From: an uncultured Oscillospiraceae bacterium
Lineage (GTDB): Bacteria; Bacillota; Clostridia; Oscillospirales; Ruminococcaceae
Reading direction: 5' to 3'
NCBI GenBank assembly: GCA_905197685.1
Contig: CAJJZS010000004.1
Location: forward strand, 1 to 64,000
Length of the DNA stretch: 64,000 bases
Shown here piece after piece: positions 6,497 through 13,645 of the stretch. Each line of letters opens with the position of its first letter. Position 1 is the stretch's first letter. The position numbers and the translations under genes were made by a program. Under the pieces are notes generated by a model, which saw only the letters and a list, made by a program, of their open reading frames with translations, did no database searches and was not told where the DNA came from.

Positions 6497-6673
6497 GTTA
6501 GCAGGTTTTTTTGCAGGTTTTGAGGTCGTGTTTGCAAAGCACCTCGATTTGTTTGCAAATCTACACGATCCTTGCTAACAAAATTAGCAGACATGAAAAG
6601 AAGGCTTTGAACACAGAGCAGCCGCCTTTCTTTGCAATCCTCGGAAATCGCGTTAGCAAGGCCGTTAGCAAGG
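6497..6673. repeat. GTTAGCAAGG repeats, candidate integrase/excisionase arm sites
   Basis: Perfect 10-bp copies of GTTAGCAAGG occur at 6652-6661 and 6664-6673 (direct, 12 bp apart) and inverted at 6570-6579; a GTTAGCAGG variant is at 6497-6505. The cluster lies between the integrase gene and the tRNA, where lambda-type arm binding sites would be expected. TTTGCAAA motifs are interspersed. Confidence 0.5.
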
Positions 6674-6717
6674 GCCTTATCTTTCGGATGTTCAGGCAAT
6701 CGGAGAAAATAAGAAAA

Positions 6718-6750
6718 GCCGAAAACCCTGATAAATCAATGGTTTTCGGC
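6718..6750 (-). terminator. Terminator of tRNA-Arg
   Basis: GCCGAAAACC (6718-6727) and GGTTTTCGGC (6741-6750) form a 10-bp stem. Read on the minus strand it directly follows the tRNA and is succeeded by TTTTCTTATTTT, which fits termination of the tRNA transcript. Confidence 0.7.
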
Positions 6751-6758
6751 GTTTAATC

Positions 6759-6835
6759 TGGCGTCCCTGGCGGGATTCGAACCCACGGCCTTTCGCTTAG
6801 GAGGCGAACGCTCTATCCTGCTGAGCTACAGAGAC
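6759..6835 (-). tRNA. tRNA-Arg (anticodon CCT)
   Basis: The minus strand folds as a full cloverleaf: acceptor GTCTCTG with CAGGGAC (one G-U), D-arm GCTC..GAGC, anticodon stem TTCGC/GCGAA with loop CTCCTAA giving anticodon CCT, T-arm GTGGG-TTCGAAT-CCCGC, discriminator G and an encoded CCA. Its 3' end faces the integrase gene, the usual orientation for an ICE inserted at the 3' end of a tRNA gene. Confidence 0.95.
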
Positions 6836-7135
6836 TTATATGAAATTGAATTGGTAACTATCACTTTTGGCTTCGAGTTGATTGGTTGAGCACAACCTTA
6901 GGAGGGGTTTATTATATCCATTTAACTATGGGGGCAAAATGACAACATACACAGTTTACTATCAATAAAAGAGTTTGTCAAGGTAAAAAAGGAAGGGAAA
7001 ACGGAAAAGAAGAGGGAAAAACAGCCGACAAAAAAATTTTGAGGAGAAAAAGATACGCTTCACCCTTTTCTATCCTGCCAAAATGTGATATAGTAGTTGA
7101 CGTGTAAAGATTCCGGATAGGGCAGGAGGTAGGGC
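6836..7135. other. Intergenic region, little seen
   Basis: No ORF or RNA gene recognised. A minus-strand TATAAT (plus 6912-6917) could be the -10 for the tRNA, but no good -35 is placed. The rest is purine-rich. Confidence 0.4.
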
Positions 7136-7540
7136 ATGAAATTTGAAAAGTCCTGCGGCGCTCTGGTATACCGCAGAACAAAGGGGCAGATTGAGCTTTT
7201 GCTGCTCAAAAACCGCTACGGGGGGCATTGGTCCTTCCCAAAAGGTCATGTGGAAGGCAGCGAAACGGAACGCCAGACCGCGCTGCGCGAAGTAAAAGAA
7301 GAAACGGGACTGGATATTCTGCTGCAAAGCGGGTTTCGCCATATGGTAGAATATTATCCGGAACCGAATATCAGAAAACGGGTGGTCTATTTTTTAGGAG
7401 AAGCGCAAAGCTCGGCGGTTAAAATGCAGGAGGAAGAAATCAGCCGCATTATTTGGACCGAAATTCACAAGGCATACCACATGGTCAGCTTTAAAAACGA
7501 TAAACATTTGATTTTAATGGCAGGAAAACGCCTTCGATAG
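7136..7540 (+). CDS. Nudix hydrolase (Ap4A hydrolase-like)
   Basis: 134 residues. The Nudix box G-x5-E-x7-REUXEEXGU is complete: GHVEGSETERQTALREVKEE followed by TGLDI (residues about 38-62). These enzymes hydrolyse nucleoside diphosphates linked to another group, and the short size and the SCGALVYRR start resemble bacterial bis(5'-nucleosyl)-tetraphosphatases; the exact substrate cannot be read from sequence. Start ATG 7136 has AGGAGG 9 bases upstream. The potassium channel gene follows 33 bp later on the same strand, probably in one operon. Confidence 0.88.
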   Translation: MKFEKSCGALVYRRTKGQIELLLLKNRYGGHWSFPKGHVEGSETERQTALREVKEETGLDILLQSGFRHMVEYYPEPNIRKRVVYFLGEAQSSAVKMQEEEISRIIWTEIHKAYHMVSFKNDKHLILMAGKRLR

Positions 7541-7573
7541 ACGAATTTCCGACAGAAGGGAGACTCTTGTTTT

Positions 7574-8938
7574 ATGAGAGCGATAAAGCGGCGGGGTTCC
7601 AGCAATCCTGCCCGAATTATTTCAGAAAGTTTTGCAGCAGTTATTTTAATCGGGGCTCTGCTGCTTTGTTTGCCCGTTTCTTCCAGAAGCGGAACCTTCA
7701 CCCCGTTTTTGGACTGCTTGTTCACCTCGGCAAGCGCAACCTGCGTAACCGGTTTGGTTTTGTACGATACCTATACCTACTGGAGCGCATTCGGACAGGG
7801 CGTATTGATTATGCTCATTCAAATCGGGGGATTGGGCTTAGTTACCTTTACCTCGTTTTTTAACCTGGTAATCGGCAGAAAATTGGGACTGCGCGGCATG
7901 AAGCTGGCAAGCGAGTCGATTAACTCCACCAGTTTCGGAGATGTGCCGAATTTGCTGCGCATGATTATCACCTTTACTTTGACGGTAGAATCCATCGGGG
8001 CGGTGCTGCTGTCCTTCCATTTTGTGCCGCGGTTTGGCATGATGGGGGTTGCAATCTCGGTGTTTTTGGCAATTTCTGCCTTCTGTAACGCAGGCTTTGA
8101 TATTCTCGGGTTTTTAGGGGAGTACACTTCGCTTACCACCTTTAATGACAGCTATCTGGTTTTGTTTACCATTATGATGCTGATTATTGTCGGCGGTTTG
8201 GGTTTTATTGTCTGGAACGATTTGCTGGCGTATCGCAGAACAAAAACGCTGCTGCTGCACACCAAGATTGTTTTGATGGTGACGGCGTTTTTGATTCTTC
8301 TGGGAACATTTTGTTTCCTGCTGTTTGAGTGGGACAACCCCAAAACCTTGCAGCCGCTCGGTTTGAAAGAAAAAATCGGCGCGGGCTTTATGCAGTCGGT
8401 CACGATGAGGACGGCAGGATTTAACTCGATTGATTTGTATTCGATGCGGGATGCAACAAAAGTATTTTCTATCGTGCTGATGTTTTTGGGCGCGGCTCCC
8501 GGCTCTACCGGCGGCGGCATTAAGGTAACAACGATTGCGGTTATTATTATGACGGCAGTTTCCATCATCCGCGGCAAGGAAGAACCCTGCATGATGGGAC
8601 GCAGACTGTCCGCAGGGGTTATCTACCGCTCCATCACCATTCTGTTTTTCGGTATTATGGTAGTGGGAACCACCTCGGTTGTGCTGATGACCACCTGTCC
8701 TCTGGAAGCCAACGGACTCAGCGGAATCGACGCGGTGTTTGAGGCAGTGTCTGCCTTTGCAACGGTCGGCGTGTCCAGCGGCGTTACGGCGGTAAGTTCT
8801 CAGATTTCCAAAGTGGTGCTGATTCTTACCATGTTCATCGGGCGTGTGGGACCGGTATCCTTCGGACTTTCTTTGGCAGCGCAGAAAAGCGTCAGCAGAA
8901 AGCTGATTGTTCCCGAAGGCAAGATTATTGTCGGATAA
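7574..8938 (+). CDS. ktrB: KtrB/TrkH-family potassium uptake channel subunit
   Basis: 454 residues with about ten membrane segments in the TrkH/KtrB arrangement of four pore loops; the filter-like sequences TCVTGL (about residue 57), FCNAGFD, RTAGFNS and FATVGVS each carry a conserved pore glycine. It would import potassium with sodium, gated by a cytoplasmic KtrA/TrkA ring. No ktrA gene is present in the window, so the regulatory subunit must be elsewhere. The start at 7574 has GGGAG rather far upstream (about 11 bases). A terminator follows. Confidence 0.93.
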   Translation: MRAIKRRGSSNPARIISESFAAVILIGALLLCLPVSSRSGTFTPFLDCLFTSASATCVTGLVLYDTYTYWSAFGQGVLIMLIQIGGLGLVTFTSFFNLVIGRKLGLRGMKLASESINSTSFGDVPNLLRMIITFTLTVESIGAVLLSFHFVPRFGMMGVAISVFLAISAFCNAGFDILGFLGEYTSLTTFNDSYLVLFTIMMLIIVGGLGFIVWNDLLAYRRTKTLLLHTKIVLMVTAFLILLGTFCFLLFEWDNPKTLQPLGLKEKIGAGFMQSVTMRTAGFNSIDLYSMRDATKVFSIVLMFLGAAPGSTGGGIKVTTIAVIIMTAVSIIRGKEEPCMMGRRLSAGVIYRSITILFFGIMVVGTTSVVLMTTCPLEANGLSGIDAVFEAVSAFATVGVSSGVTAVSSQISKVVLILTMFIGRVGPVSFGLSLAAQKSVSRKLIVPEGKIIVG

Positions 8939-8955
8939 TTTTTGCATAAAACGGC

Positions 8956-8987
8956 AAAGGAATCCCTGAAACGGGGGTTCCTTTTTT
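8956..8987 (+). terminator. Terminator after ktrB
   Basis: GGAATCCC (8959-8966) pairs with GGGGTTCC (8974-8981), flanked by AAA and a run of six Ts. Confidence 0.85.
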
Positions 8988-9072
8988 GCTGCCTTTTTTC
9001 CGGTTGCTGCGAAAAAAGGCAGCTGTGCATTTTGCGGAAAAAGCCGGATGCTATTTTAGTAATTATACTATA

Positions 9073-9107
9073 TTGACAAACTATATTATACTGAATATAA
9101 TATAGTT
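9073..9107 (+). promoter_or_regulatory. PadR promoter with embedded operator
   Basis: TTGACA (9073-9078), a 17-bp spacer and TATAAT (9096-9101) form a consensus promoter. The palindrome AACTATATTATA-CTGAA-TATAATATAGTT (arms 9079-9090 and 9096-9107, perfect over 12 bp) covers the spacer and -10, so the PadR protein encoded 25 bp downstream probably represses itself here. Confidence 0.8.
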
Positions 9108-9132
9108 AAAATAACAGATAGGGGGAGAGCGG

Positions 9133-9459
9133 ATGGCGTTTCAGTTAGGTTCGGCGATGATGGACGCCTGTGTGCTGGCAGTGGTGATGCGGGAAGATAC
9201 CTACGGGTATAGGCTTACACAGGAAGTCAAGCAGATTATGGACGTTTCGGAATCAACCTTGTATCCGGTTTTGCGAAGGCTGCAAAAGGACGGTTATCTG
9301 ACAACCTATGACCGACCGTTTCAGGGAAGGAACCGAAGATACTATTCGGTAACGCCGCAAGGCAGAGAACAGTTTCTTGAGTTTTACGGACAGTGGAAAC
9401 ATTTCCGCGGAAAGATAGACGAAATTATGGAGCAGGCGGCGCAAACCACAACCTGTTAG
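9133..9459 (+). CDS. PadR-family transcriptional regulator
   Basis: 108 residues with the PadR winged-helix layout: helix-turn-helix around EDTYGYRLTQEVKQIMDVSESTLYPVLRRLQKDGYL (residues about 19-54), then the wing RNRRYYSVTPQGREQF, and a C-terminal dimerisation helix. It belongs to the short PadR class, which binds ligands in the dimer interface and usually represses an adjacent membrane system. It begins an operon with a DUF1700 and a DUF4097 protein, both envelope-related families. Confidence 0.92.
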   Translation: MAFQLGSAMMDACVLAVVMREDTYGYRLTQEVKQIMDVSESTLYPVLRRLQKDGYLTTYDRPFQGRNRRYYSVTPQGREQFLEFYGQWKHFRGKIDEIMEQAAQTTTC

Positions 9460-9470
9460 GAGGAAACAGC

Positions 9471-10007
9471 ATGACAAGGGAAGAATATATCGAAGAATTA
9501 AAAGCAAGGATTGCGCATCTTCCGTTGGAAGAGCGGGATGCGGCTCTGAGCTATTATATCGAATATTTGCAGGATGCAGACGATAAAACAATGGAAGAGA
9601 TTATCTCGGAACTCGGTACCCCAAAAGAGGTAGCGGAGCGCATCATCGCAGAATGCGCGCAGGCAAAAAATAAAGAGGGAGAAACTTCAAAGGGATGTTT
9701 AATCGGGGTTTTGATTGGCATTACCAGTCCGCTGTGGTTTCCGCTGAGCATCGCGGCGGCAGCAGTGATTTTTTCCCTGTTATTGACGGCAGTCATTCTG
9801 CTGGCAGTGTTCGGTATTTTGGCAGTTGTCCTTTTGGGATTGGGACTGTGGGCGCTGTTTGTCGATGCGGCAACAGGAATTGCCGTACTGGGCGGCGGAT
9901 GTCTGCTTGCAGGAATCAGCATATTACTGATTTTGTTTTTCTCGGCGATGGGCAGTCTGATGAAAAATCTGATTGCCATGATTCGGGGAAGAAGAAAATC
10001 AGAGTAA
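9471..10007 (+). CDS. DUF1700-family membrane protein
   Basis: 178 residues. The cytoplasmic N-terminal domain (MTREEYIEELKARIAHLP ... YYIEYLQDA ... IISELGTPKEVAERI) is the typical DUF1700 start; from about residue 78 onward four hydrophobic stretches form a membrane domain. Function unknown; the family is regularly encoded between PadR and DUF4097 genes and is thought to act with them at the envelope. It starts 11 bp after the PadR stop with AGGAGG, so the genes are translationally close. Confidence 0.88.
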   Translation: MTREEYIEELKARIAHLPLEERDAALSYYIEYLQDADDKTMEEIISELGTPKEVAERIIAECAQAKNKEGETSKGCLIGVLIGITSPLWFPLSIAAAAVIFSLLLTAVILLAVFGILAVVLLGLGLWALFVDAATGIAVLGGGCLLAGISILLILFFSAMGSLMKNLIAMIRGRRKSE

Positions 10008-10059
10008 ATAAAAAGAAAAACAAAAAACGATACAAATTCGCTTAAAGGAGGATTTTAAG

Positions 10060-11058
10060 ATGAAACGTTGGACAAAAGGAATGGTAATTGCGGCAGCAGC
10101 TTTATTAACGGTAGGAACCGCATTGACGGCGACAGGCAGCATGATGGGCGCGGGCACAGTCACAGTAAATGACGGAAAACTGCAAATCAATCATGGAAAT
10201 TTAAGATTTTATCGGGATTTCGACGATTTCGATGATGATTTTGACGATTTTGACGACGATTTCGATGATGACTTTGACGATTTCCGCAAAACCGACCTTA
10301 CGCAGTCTGCGGGAACAACCTCCCAAAACAGCGCGATTGCCGCAAAGGGAAATCAAGACTCCTACAATTATCCGGACAGCGCAAAAATTTCGGAAATAGA
10401 GGTCACCTCTTCGATTGGCAATTTTAATATTGTGCAGGGGGAAAAGTGGAATTTAACCTATCATCTTTCTCAGCCGGAAAAACTGGAAAATATTCTTGGC
10501 AATAACGGAAAATTAAAGATTGCCTATCGTCCGAAAGGCGAACTTTTTGACAAATCCAAACAGTCTTTCAATGAAAGCATTACCCTCACCGTGCCAAAGG
10601 GAACAAAACTCCGTGAGTTGGATATTATCGGCGGAGTCGGCGATATTTCGATTGAAAAGCTGGATGCGGCTTCGATAGAAATCAGCGGCGGTGTCGGAGA
10701 TGTTACGGTAAAGGATGTTAATGCGGACGAATTCAGCCACGAGGGCGGAGTCGGCAACTTTACGGCAACCAACTTAACTTCCAAAGATTTTGATGCGCAG
10801 GCAGGCGTCGGTGACATCAAGGCGACGGGAAGCTTCACCGGTGAAGTGGATTTGGAAGGCGGAGTCGGAGACATCGACCTTATCTGTCAAAAGGCTGCGC
10901 AGGAAGATTATGATATTGAGATTGAAAGCTCCAAAGCAGAAAACATTAAGATCGGAACCATGACCTTAAACGGCAACTATGAAAGCCGGGCAGGAAAAGG
11001 CAAGAGCATCAGCGTAGAAGGCGGTGTCGGAGAAATTACCGTCCGTTTTGAAAAGTAA
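10060..11058 (+). CDS. DUF4097-family beta-repeat surface protein
   Basis: 332 residues. An N-terminal hydrophobic segment (residues 8-30) serves as signal or anchor. Residues 53-75 are an almost pure Asp/Phe tract built from DFDD units. From about residue 125 the protein is a repetitive beta-strand domain with GGVGD/GGVGN motifs recurring about every 20 residues, the DUF4097 beta-helix-like fold exposed outside the membrane. It closes the PadR-DUF1700 operon. The Asp/Phe tract is not part of the family core and may bind cations. Confidence 0.85.
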   Translation: MKRWTKGMVIAAAALLTVGTALTATGSMMGAGTVTVNDGKLQINHGNLRFYRDFDDFDDDFDDFDDDFDDDFDDFRKTDLTQSAGTTSQNSAIAAKGNQDSYNYPDSAKISEIEVTSSIGNFNIVQGEKWNLTYHLSQPEKLENILGNNGKLKIAYRPKGELFDKSKQSFNESITLTVPKGTKLRELDIIGGVGDISIEKLDAASIEISGGVGDVTVKDVNADEFSHEGGVGNFTATNLTSKDFDAQAGVGDIKATGSFTGEVDLEGGVGDIDLICQKAAQEDYDIEIESSKAENIKIGTMTLNGNYESRAGKGKSISVEGGVGEITVRFEK

Positions 11059-11097
11059 ACGGTTCTGTCAATCAATCAAACAAAAAACCAACGACCC

Positions 11098-11136
11098 AAA
11101 AGGGGAATCGGCTGTAACAGGCTGATTCCCTTTTTT
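11098..11136 (+). terminator. Terminator after the DUF4097 gene
   Basis: GGGAATC (11103-11109) pairs with GATTCCC (11124-11130), with AAAA before and six Ts after, and a GGCTGTAACAGGCT loop region. Confidence 0.85.
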
Positions 11137-11174
11137 GAGCTTTCAAAAATTTCAAAAGTTTTTTGAAAAAATCG

Positions 11175-11202
11175 GGAACCTTTTGCCGTTCGGCGACGAG
11201 AT
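11175..11202 (+). promoter_or_regulatory. ECF-type promoter candidate, likely autoregulated
   Basis: GGAACC (11175-11180) followed after 16 bases by CGAGAT (11197-11202) resembles ECF sigma promoters (GGAAC-N16-CG). It lies 32 bp before the ECF sigma gene, consistent with autoregulation. Confidence 0.4.
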
Positions 11203-11234
11203 ATAGATAGAGAACATAAAAAGGAGGGAGAGCG

Positions 11235-11759
11235 ATGGAAGTTAAAGAGGTAGAGCAACTGGCAGAGGAATACGGAGCAGATGTGATGCGGTTTTGTAAA
11301 AAGCTGACCCGATGCGCGGCGGATGCGCAGGATTTATATCAGCAGAGCTTTTTAAAGTTGATGCAGCTGCGGGTAAAGATAGACCGGGAAAACAATCCGA
11401 GAGCCTTTCTGTTTTCGATTGTAAATGGAATTTGGAAAAACGAGTGCAGAAAATCAGGACGCAGAGCGCAGATTGCCCCAACGGTTTCGACAGAGGAAGA
11501 GCAGGAATCGGGAGCGGCGCGCAGAGATGTTCAGGACGATGTGCTAAACGGTTTTTTGTACGAAGAACTGGCGCAGGCGGTGCAGAATCTGGAAAGCAAG
11601 TACCAAACCCCGATTGTACTGATGTATTATTTTGATATGAAGATAGAAGATATTGCGCGAATCGAGCGTGTTGCTCAGGGTACTGTGAAAAGCAGGCTGA
11701 ATCGAGCAAAAGAAAAACTGAGAAAAGAGATGGAGGCGCGGGGATATGGCAGACTTTAA
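11235..11759 (+). CDS. ECF-type RNA polymerase sigma factor
   Basis: 174 residues, typical ECF length. Region 2 covers about residues 12-75 (DLYQQSFLKLMQL ... NPRAFLFSIVNGIWKN) and region 4 about 115-165 (TPIVLMYYFDMKIEDIARIE, then VAQGTVKSRLNRAKEKLRKE). It directs polymerase to envelope-stress-type promoters. Its 3' end overlaps the next gene by 14 bp, a small membrane protein that is the natural candidate for its anti-sigma factor. Confidence 0.92.
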   Translation: MEVKEVEQLAEEYGADVMRFCKKLTRCAADAQDLYQQSFLKLMQLRVKIDRENNPRAFLFSIVNGIWKNECRKSGRRAQIAPTVSTEEEQESGAARRDVQDDVLNGFLYEELAQAVQNLESKYQTPIVLMYYFDMKIEDIARIERVAQGTVKSRLNRAKEKLRKEMEARGYGRL

Positions 11760-12099
11760 GGAAGAAAAAGGACAGCTGGAACAGCTTTTAAAACAACTTC
11801 CCAGAGAACAACCCGAAGAACAGGAATTGAAGCGGCAGAACAATCTGCTGTTTGCGCAGTTGGAAAGAAAGCGGCAGCAAAAGGAAATTTCTCTCTGTTA
11901 TCTGCCCATGCTGCTCAACCTTTTGGTTTCACTGCTGTTTGGAGCCGCAGCCTGCATCCTGTTTCCGATTGCGATTGTGCAGTTTGCGGCAATGCTGTTG
12001 GCAGTGTTCAGCGCAGCGGCAGGAGTAATCATTACTCTGGTGGGGATTCGCTTCTTTGATTTAAAAAAGCGGCTTACCGTTTGTCTGAAAAAAGGATAA
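11746..12099 (+). CDS. Small membrane protein, candidate anti-sigma factor
   Basis: 117 residues. The first 45 residues are charged and helical (KGQLEQLLKQLPREQPEEQELKRQNN), followed by two or three membrane segments from about residue 48 to 102. The cytoplasmic helical part plus membrane domain and the 14-bp overlap with the sigma gene fit an anti-sigma role, but no known anti-sigma domain is recognised. Confidence 0.65.
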   Translation: MADFKEEKGQLEQLLKQLPREQPEEQELKRQNNLLFAQLERKRQQKEISLCYLPMLLNLLVSLLFGAAACILFPIAIVQFAAMLLAVFSAAAGVIITLVGIRFFDLKKRLTVCLKKG

Positions 12100-12111
12100 G
12101 GAGGAAAACAG

Positions 12112-12867
12112 ATGGAATCGACGGGAATTTTAATCGTTTGTATCGCATTAACCTTGCTTTCGGTGCTTTTGATGACAAGCTCGGTGTGCGTTTGGGTATA
12201 TCGGGACGCCAAAGAGAGGGGAGAACGGGCGTGGATGTGGGTCGCGGTAATTCTTATGTCCTCCCCGATTTTGGGAGGATTGCTTTATTTGATTGCGCGA
12301 CGGGAAGAAAAGCTGCCCTGCCGCTTTTGCGGATGGAAGGTGAATCGGGATGCGCGCTACTGCGAACGCTGCGGCAGAGAATACCCCCTGCCGGAGAACA
12401 CCGAAAGAAAAACCGATGCTAAAATCGGCAGCCGCACCAAAAAAATGTTGGCAGTGTTCAGTATCGGTCTGGTTATGATGATATGCAGCGTGGTATTTTT
12501 GGTGGTTTCGGCAGTCGGCTCCGATGATATAGACTGGAACACCGGCTGGGTGATGATGAATGTGGAAAGCACAAGGGACAATGTCTGGAGTTTTCGATAT
12601 AATAAAGCAAGCGAAAACTACCATACCTCCTCCAAATTAAAGGTGGAAAACCCCGACAGGCAGCGTCTGGCAATCCGGCTCCGGTTTGAACAGGGAGAAG
12701 AAATGAAGGTTGTCATTGAGCAGGACGGAACAGAGCAGGAGAGCTTTGTTCAAAGCGGAACACAAACCTGCTATTTGCCGCTGAATGAGTTTGAACCGGG
12801 CAAGGTGAAGGTAACTTTTTATAATAACGGAGTTTCCGATGTTCATGCAGAGGTAACCGTAGAGTAA
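12112..12867 (+). CDS. Zinc-ribbon membrane protein
   Basis: 251 residues. Two N-terminal membrane segments (about 4-29 and 41-62) are followed by a zinc ribbon with CRFC and CERC (residues about 69-88), a third membrane segment (about 109-133) and an extracytoplasmic C-terminal domain of about 115 residues rich in beta strands. Function unknown. It is the third gene of the ECF sigma operon, 12 bp after the candidate anti-sigma gene, so it may be an accessory sensor or a target of the same response. Confidence 0.65.
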   Translation: MESTGILIVCIALTLLSVLLMTSSVCVWVYRDAKERGERAWMWVAVILMSSPILGGLLYLIARREEKLPCRFCGWKVNRDARYCERCGREYPLPENTERKTDAKIGSRTKKMLAVFSIGLVMMICSVVFLVVSAVGSDDIDWNTGWVMMNVESTRDNVWSFRYNKASENYHTSSKLKVENPDRQRLAIRLRFEQGEEMKVVIEQDGTEQESFVQSGTQTCYLPLNEFEPGKVKVTFYNNGVSDVHAEVTVE

Positions 12868-12868
12868 A

Positions 12869-12904
12869 GGAAAGGGGATTTCCGTCAGGAATCCCCTTTT
12901 GTTT
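12869..12904 (+). terminator. Terminator of the ECF sigma operon
   Basis: AAAGGGGATTTCC (12871-12883) pairs with GGAATCCCCTTTT (12888-12900) with a single bulge and a 4-base loop, followed by GTTTTC. Confidence 0.85.
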
Positions 12905-12967
12905 TCTCTTTTTGCGGGATTTCGCCCCTTAGCGGCGTAATTTTTTCGGAGAAAGGCAAGTTAGGGC

Positions 12968-12996
12968 ATGACAGCGGGGGCAAGGGGGTGTATAAT
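12968..12996 (+). promoter_or_regulatory. Promoter of the HutD-like gene
   Basis: ATGACA (12968-12973), 17-bp spacer, TATAAT (12991-12996). The -10 overlaps a possible upstream GTG start (12988), which argues for the ATG at 13033 as the true start. Confidence 0.65.
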
Positions 12997-13032
12997 AGAA
13001 AGAAAACGGTTTTCGTTTGGGAGAATAAAAAG

Positions 13033-13644
13033 ATGAAGACAGAGATAATCAAAGAGGAACAATATTCGGTTTCTTGCTGGAGCGGGGGCAAGACAAGACA
13101 GATTTATATCTACCCGCCAAACAGCAGCTACGCGCAGCGGGATTTTATCTTTCGCATCAGCAGCGCGACGGTAGAGTGCGAGCGTTCGGAGTTTACCGCC
13201 CTGCCGGGAGTGAAGCGATTGATTTTGCCGTTAAGCGGGAAACTTCATTTATATTATGAAGGACACGGCGAAAAGGAACTGGCTCCTTATGAGCAGGACT
13301 GCTTTGACGGCGGTTGGAATACGGTAAGCGTCGGCAAGGCGACCGATTTTAACCTAATGCTCCGCAGTGGGGCGCAAGGGGAGATAACAACAGTCGATTT
13401 GCAGCCGGGAGAAAAACAAAGCCTTTGCAACGGAAAAAACGAGATTTTGGCTGTGTTTGCGGCTCAGGGTTGCTGCACCGTAGAGGGAGAGCAGGAAAGT
13501 GAGCTGCCCTATCAGGCAACGGCGGTTATTTTGGAAGAAGGAATCATTCAGCTGAAAAACTGCGATTTGCAGTTGGCAAAGCTGATTTGCGTTCGTGTTA
13601 AGCTGCCGCAGCGCGGCGCAACAGAGTGTGAAAAGGAGTTTTAA
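13033..13644 (+). CDS. HutD/Ves-like cupin-fold protein
   Basis: 203 residues. The pattern near the N-terminus (SCWSGGKTRQIYIYPPNSSYAQRDFIFRISSATVE) and later LPGVKRLILPLSGKL and the DFNLMLR segment match the HutD/Ves family, a bicupin fold without known catalytic activity that is sometimes linked to histidine use. The ATG at 13033 has GGGAG 9 bases upstream. Its partner in the operon is a lipoprotein one base downstream. The physiological role here is unknown. Confidence 0.75.
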   Translation: MKTEIIKEEQYSVSCWSGGKTRQIYIYPPNSSYAQRDFIFRISSATVECERSEFTALPGVKRLILPLSGKLHLYYEGHGEKELAPYEQDCFDGGWNTVSVGKATDFNLMLRSGAQGEITTVDLQPGEKQSLCNGKNEILAVFAAQGCCTVEGEQESELPYQATAVILEEGIIQLKNCDLQLAKLICVRVKLPQRGATECEKEF

Positions 13645-13645
13645 A

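Larger units (their letters stand above)
1..6758. mobile_element. Right end of an integrative conjugative element (partial)
   Basis: The stretch runs WYL regulator, XRE repressor, ImmA-type protease, sigma-like protein, MazF, two excisionase-like HTH proteins and a tyrosine integrase, all on the plus strand and ending next to a tRNA-Arg gene. This order is what the integrase end of Tn916/Tn1549-like elements usually looks like. The conjugation genes would lie to the left, outside the window. The right boundary is inferred: somewhere between the integrase stop at 6410 and the 3' end of the tRNA at 6759. The left boundary is not visible. Confidence 0.8.

Noticed and set aside
8114..8947. Minus-strand ORF opposite the ktrB gene
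   Set aside because: His/Gln/Arg-rich composition typical of an antisense shadow; the plus-strand gene is fully explained.
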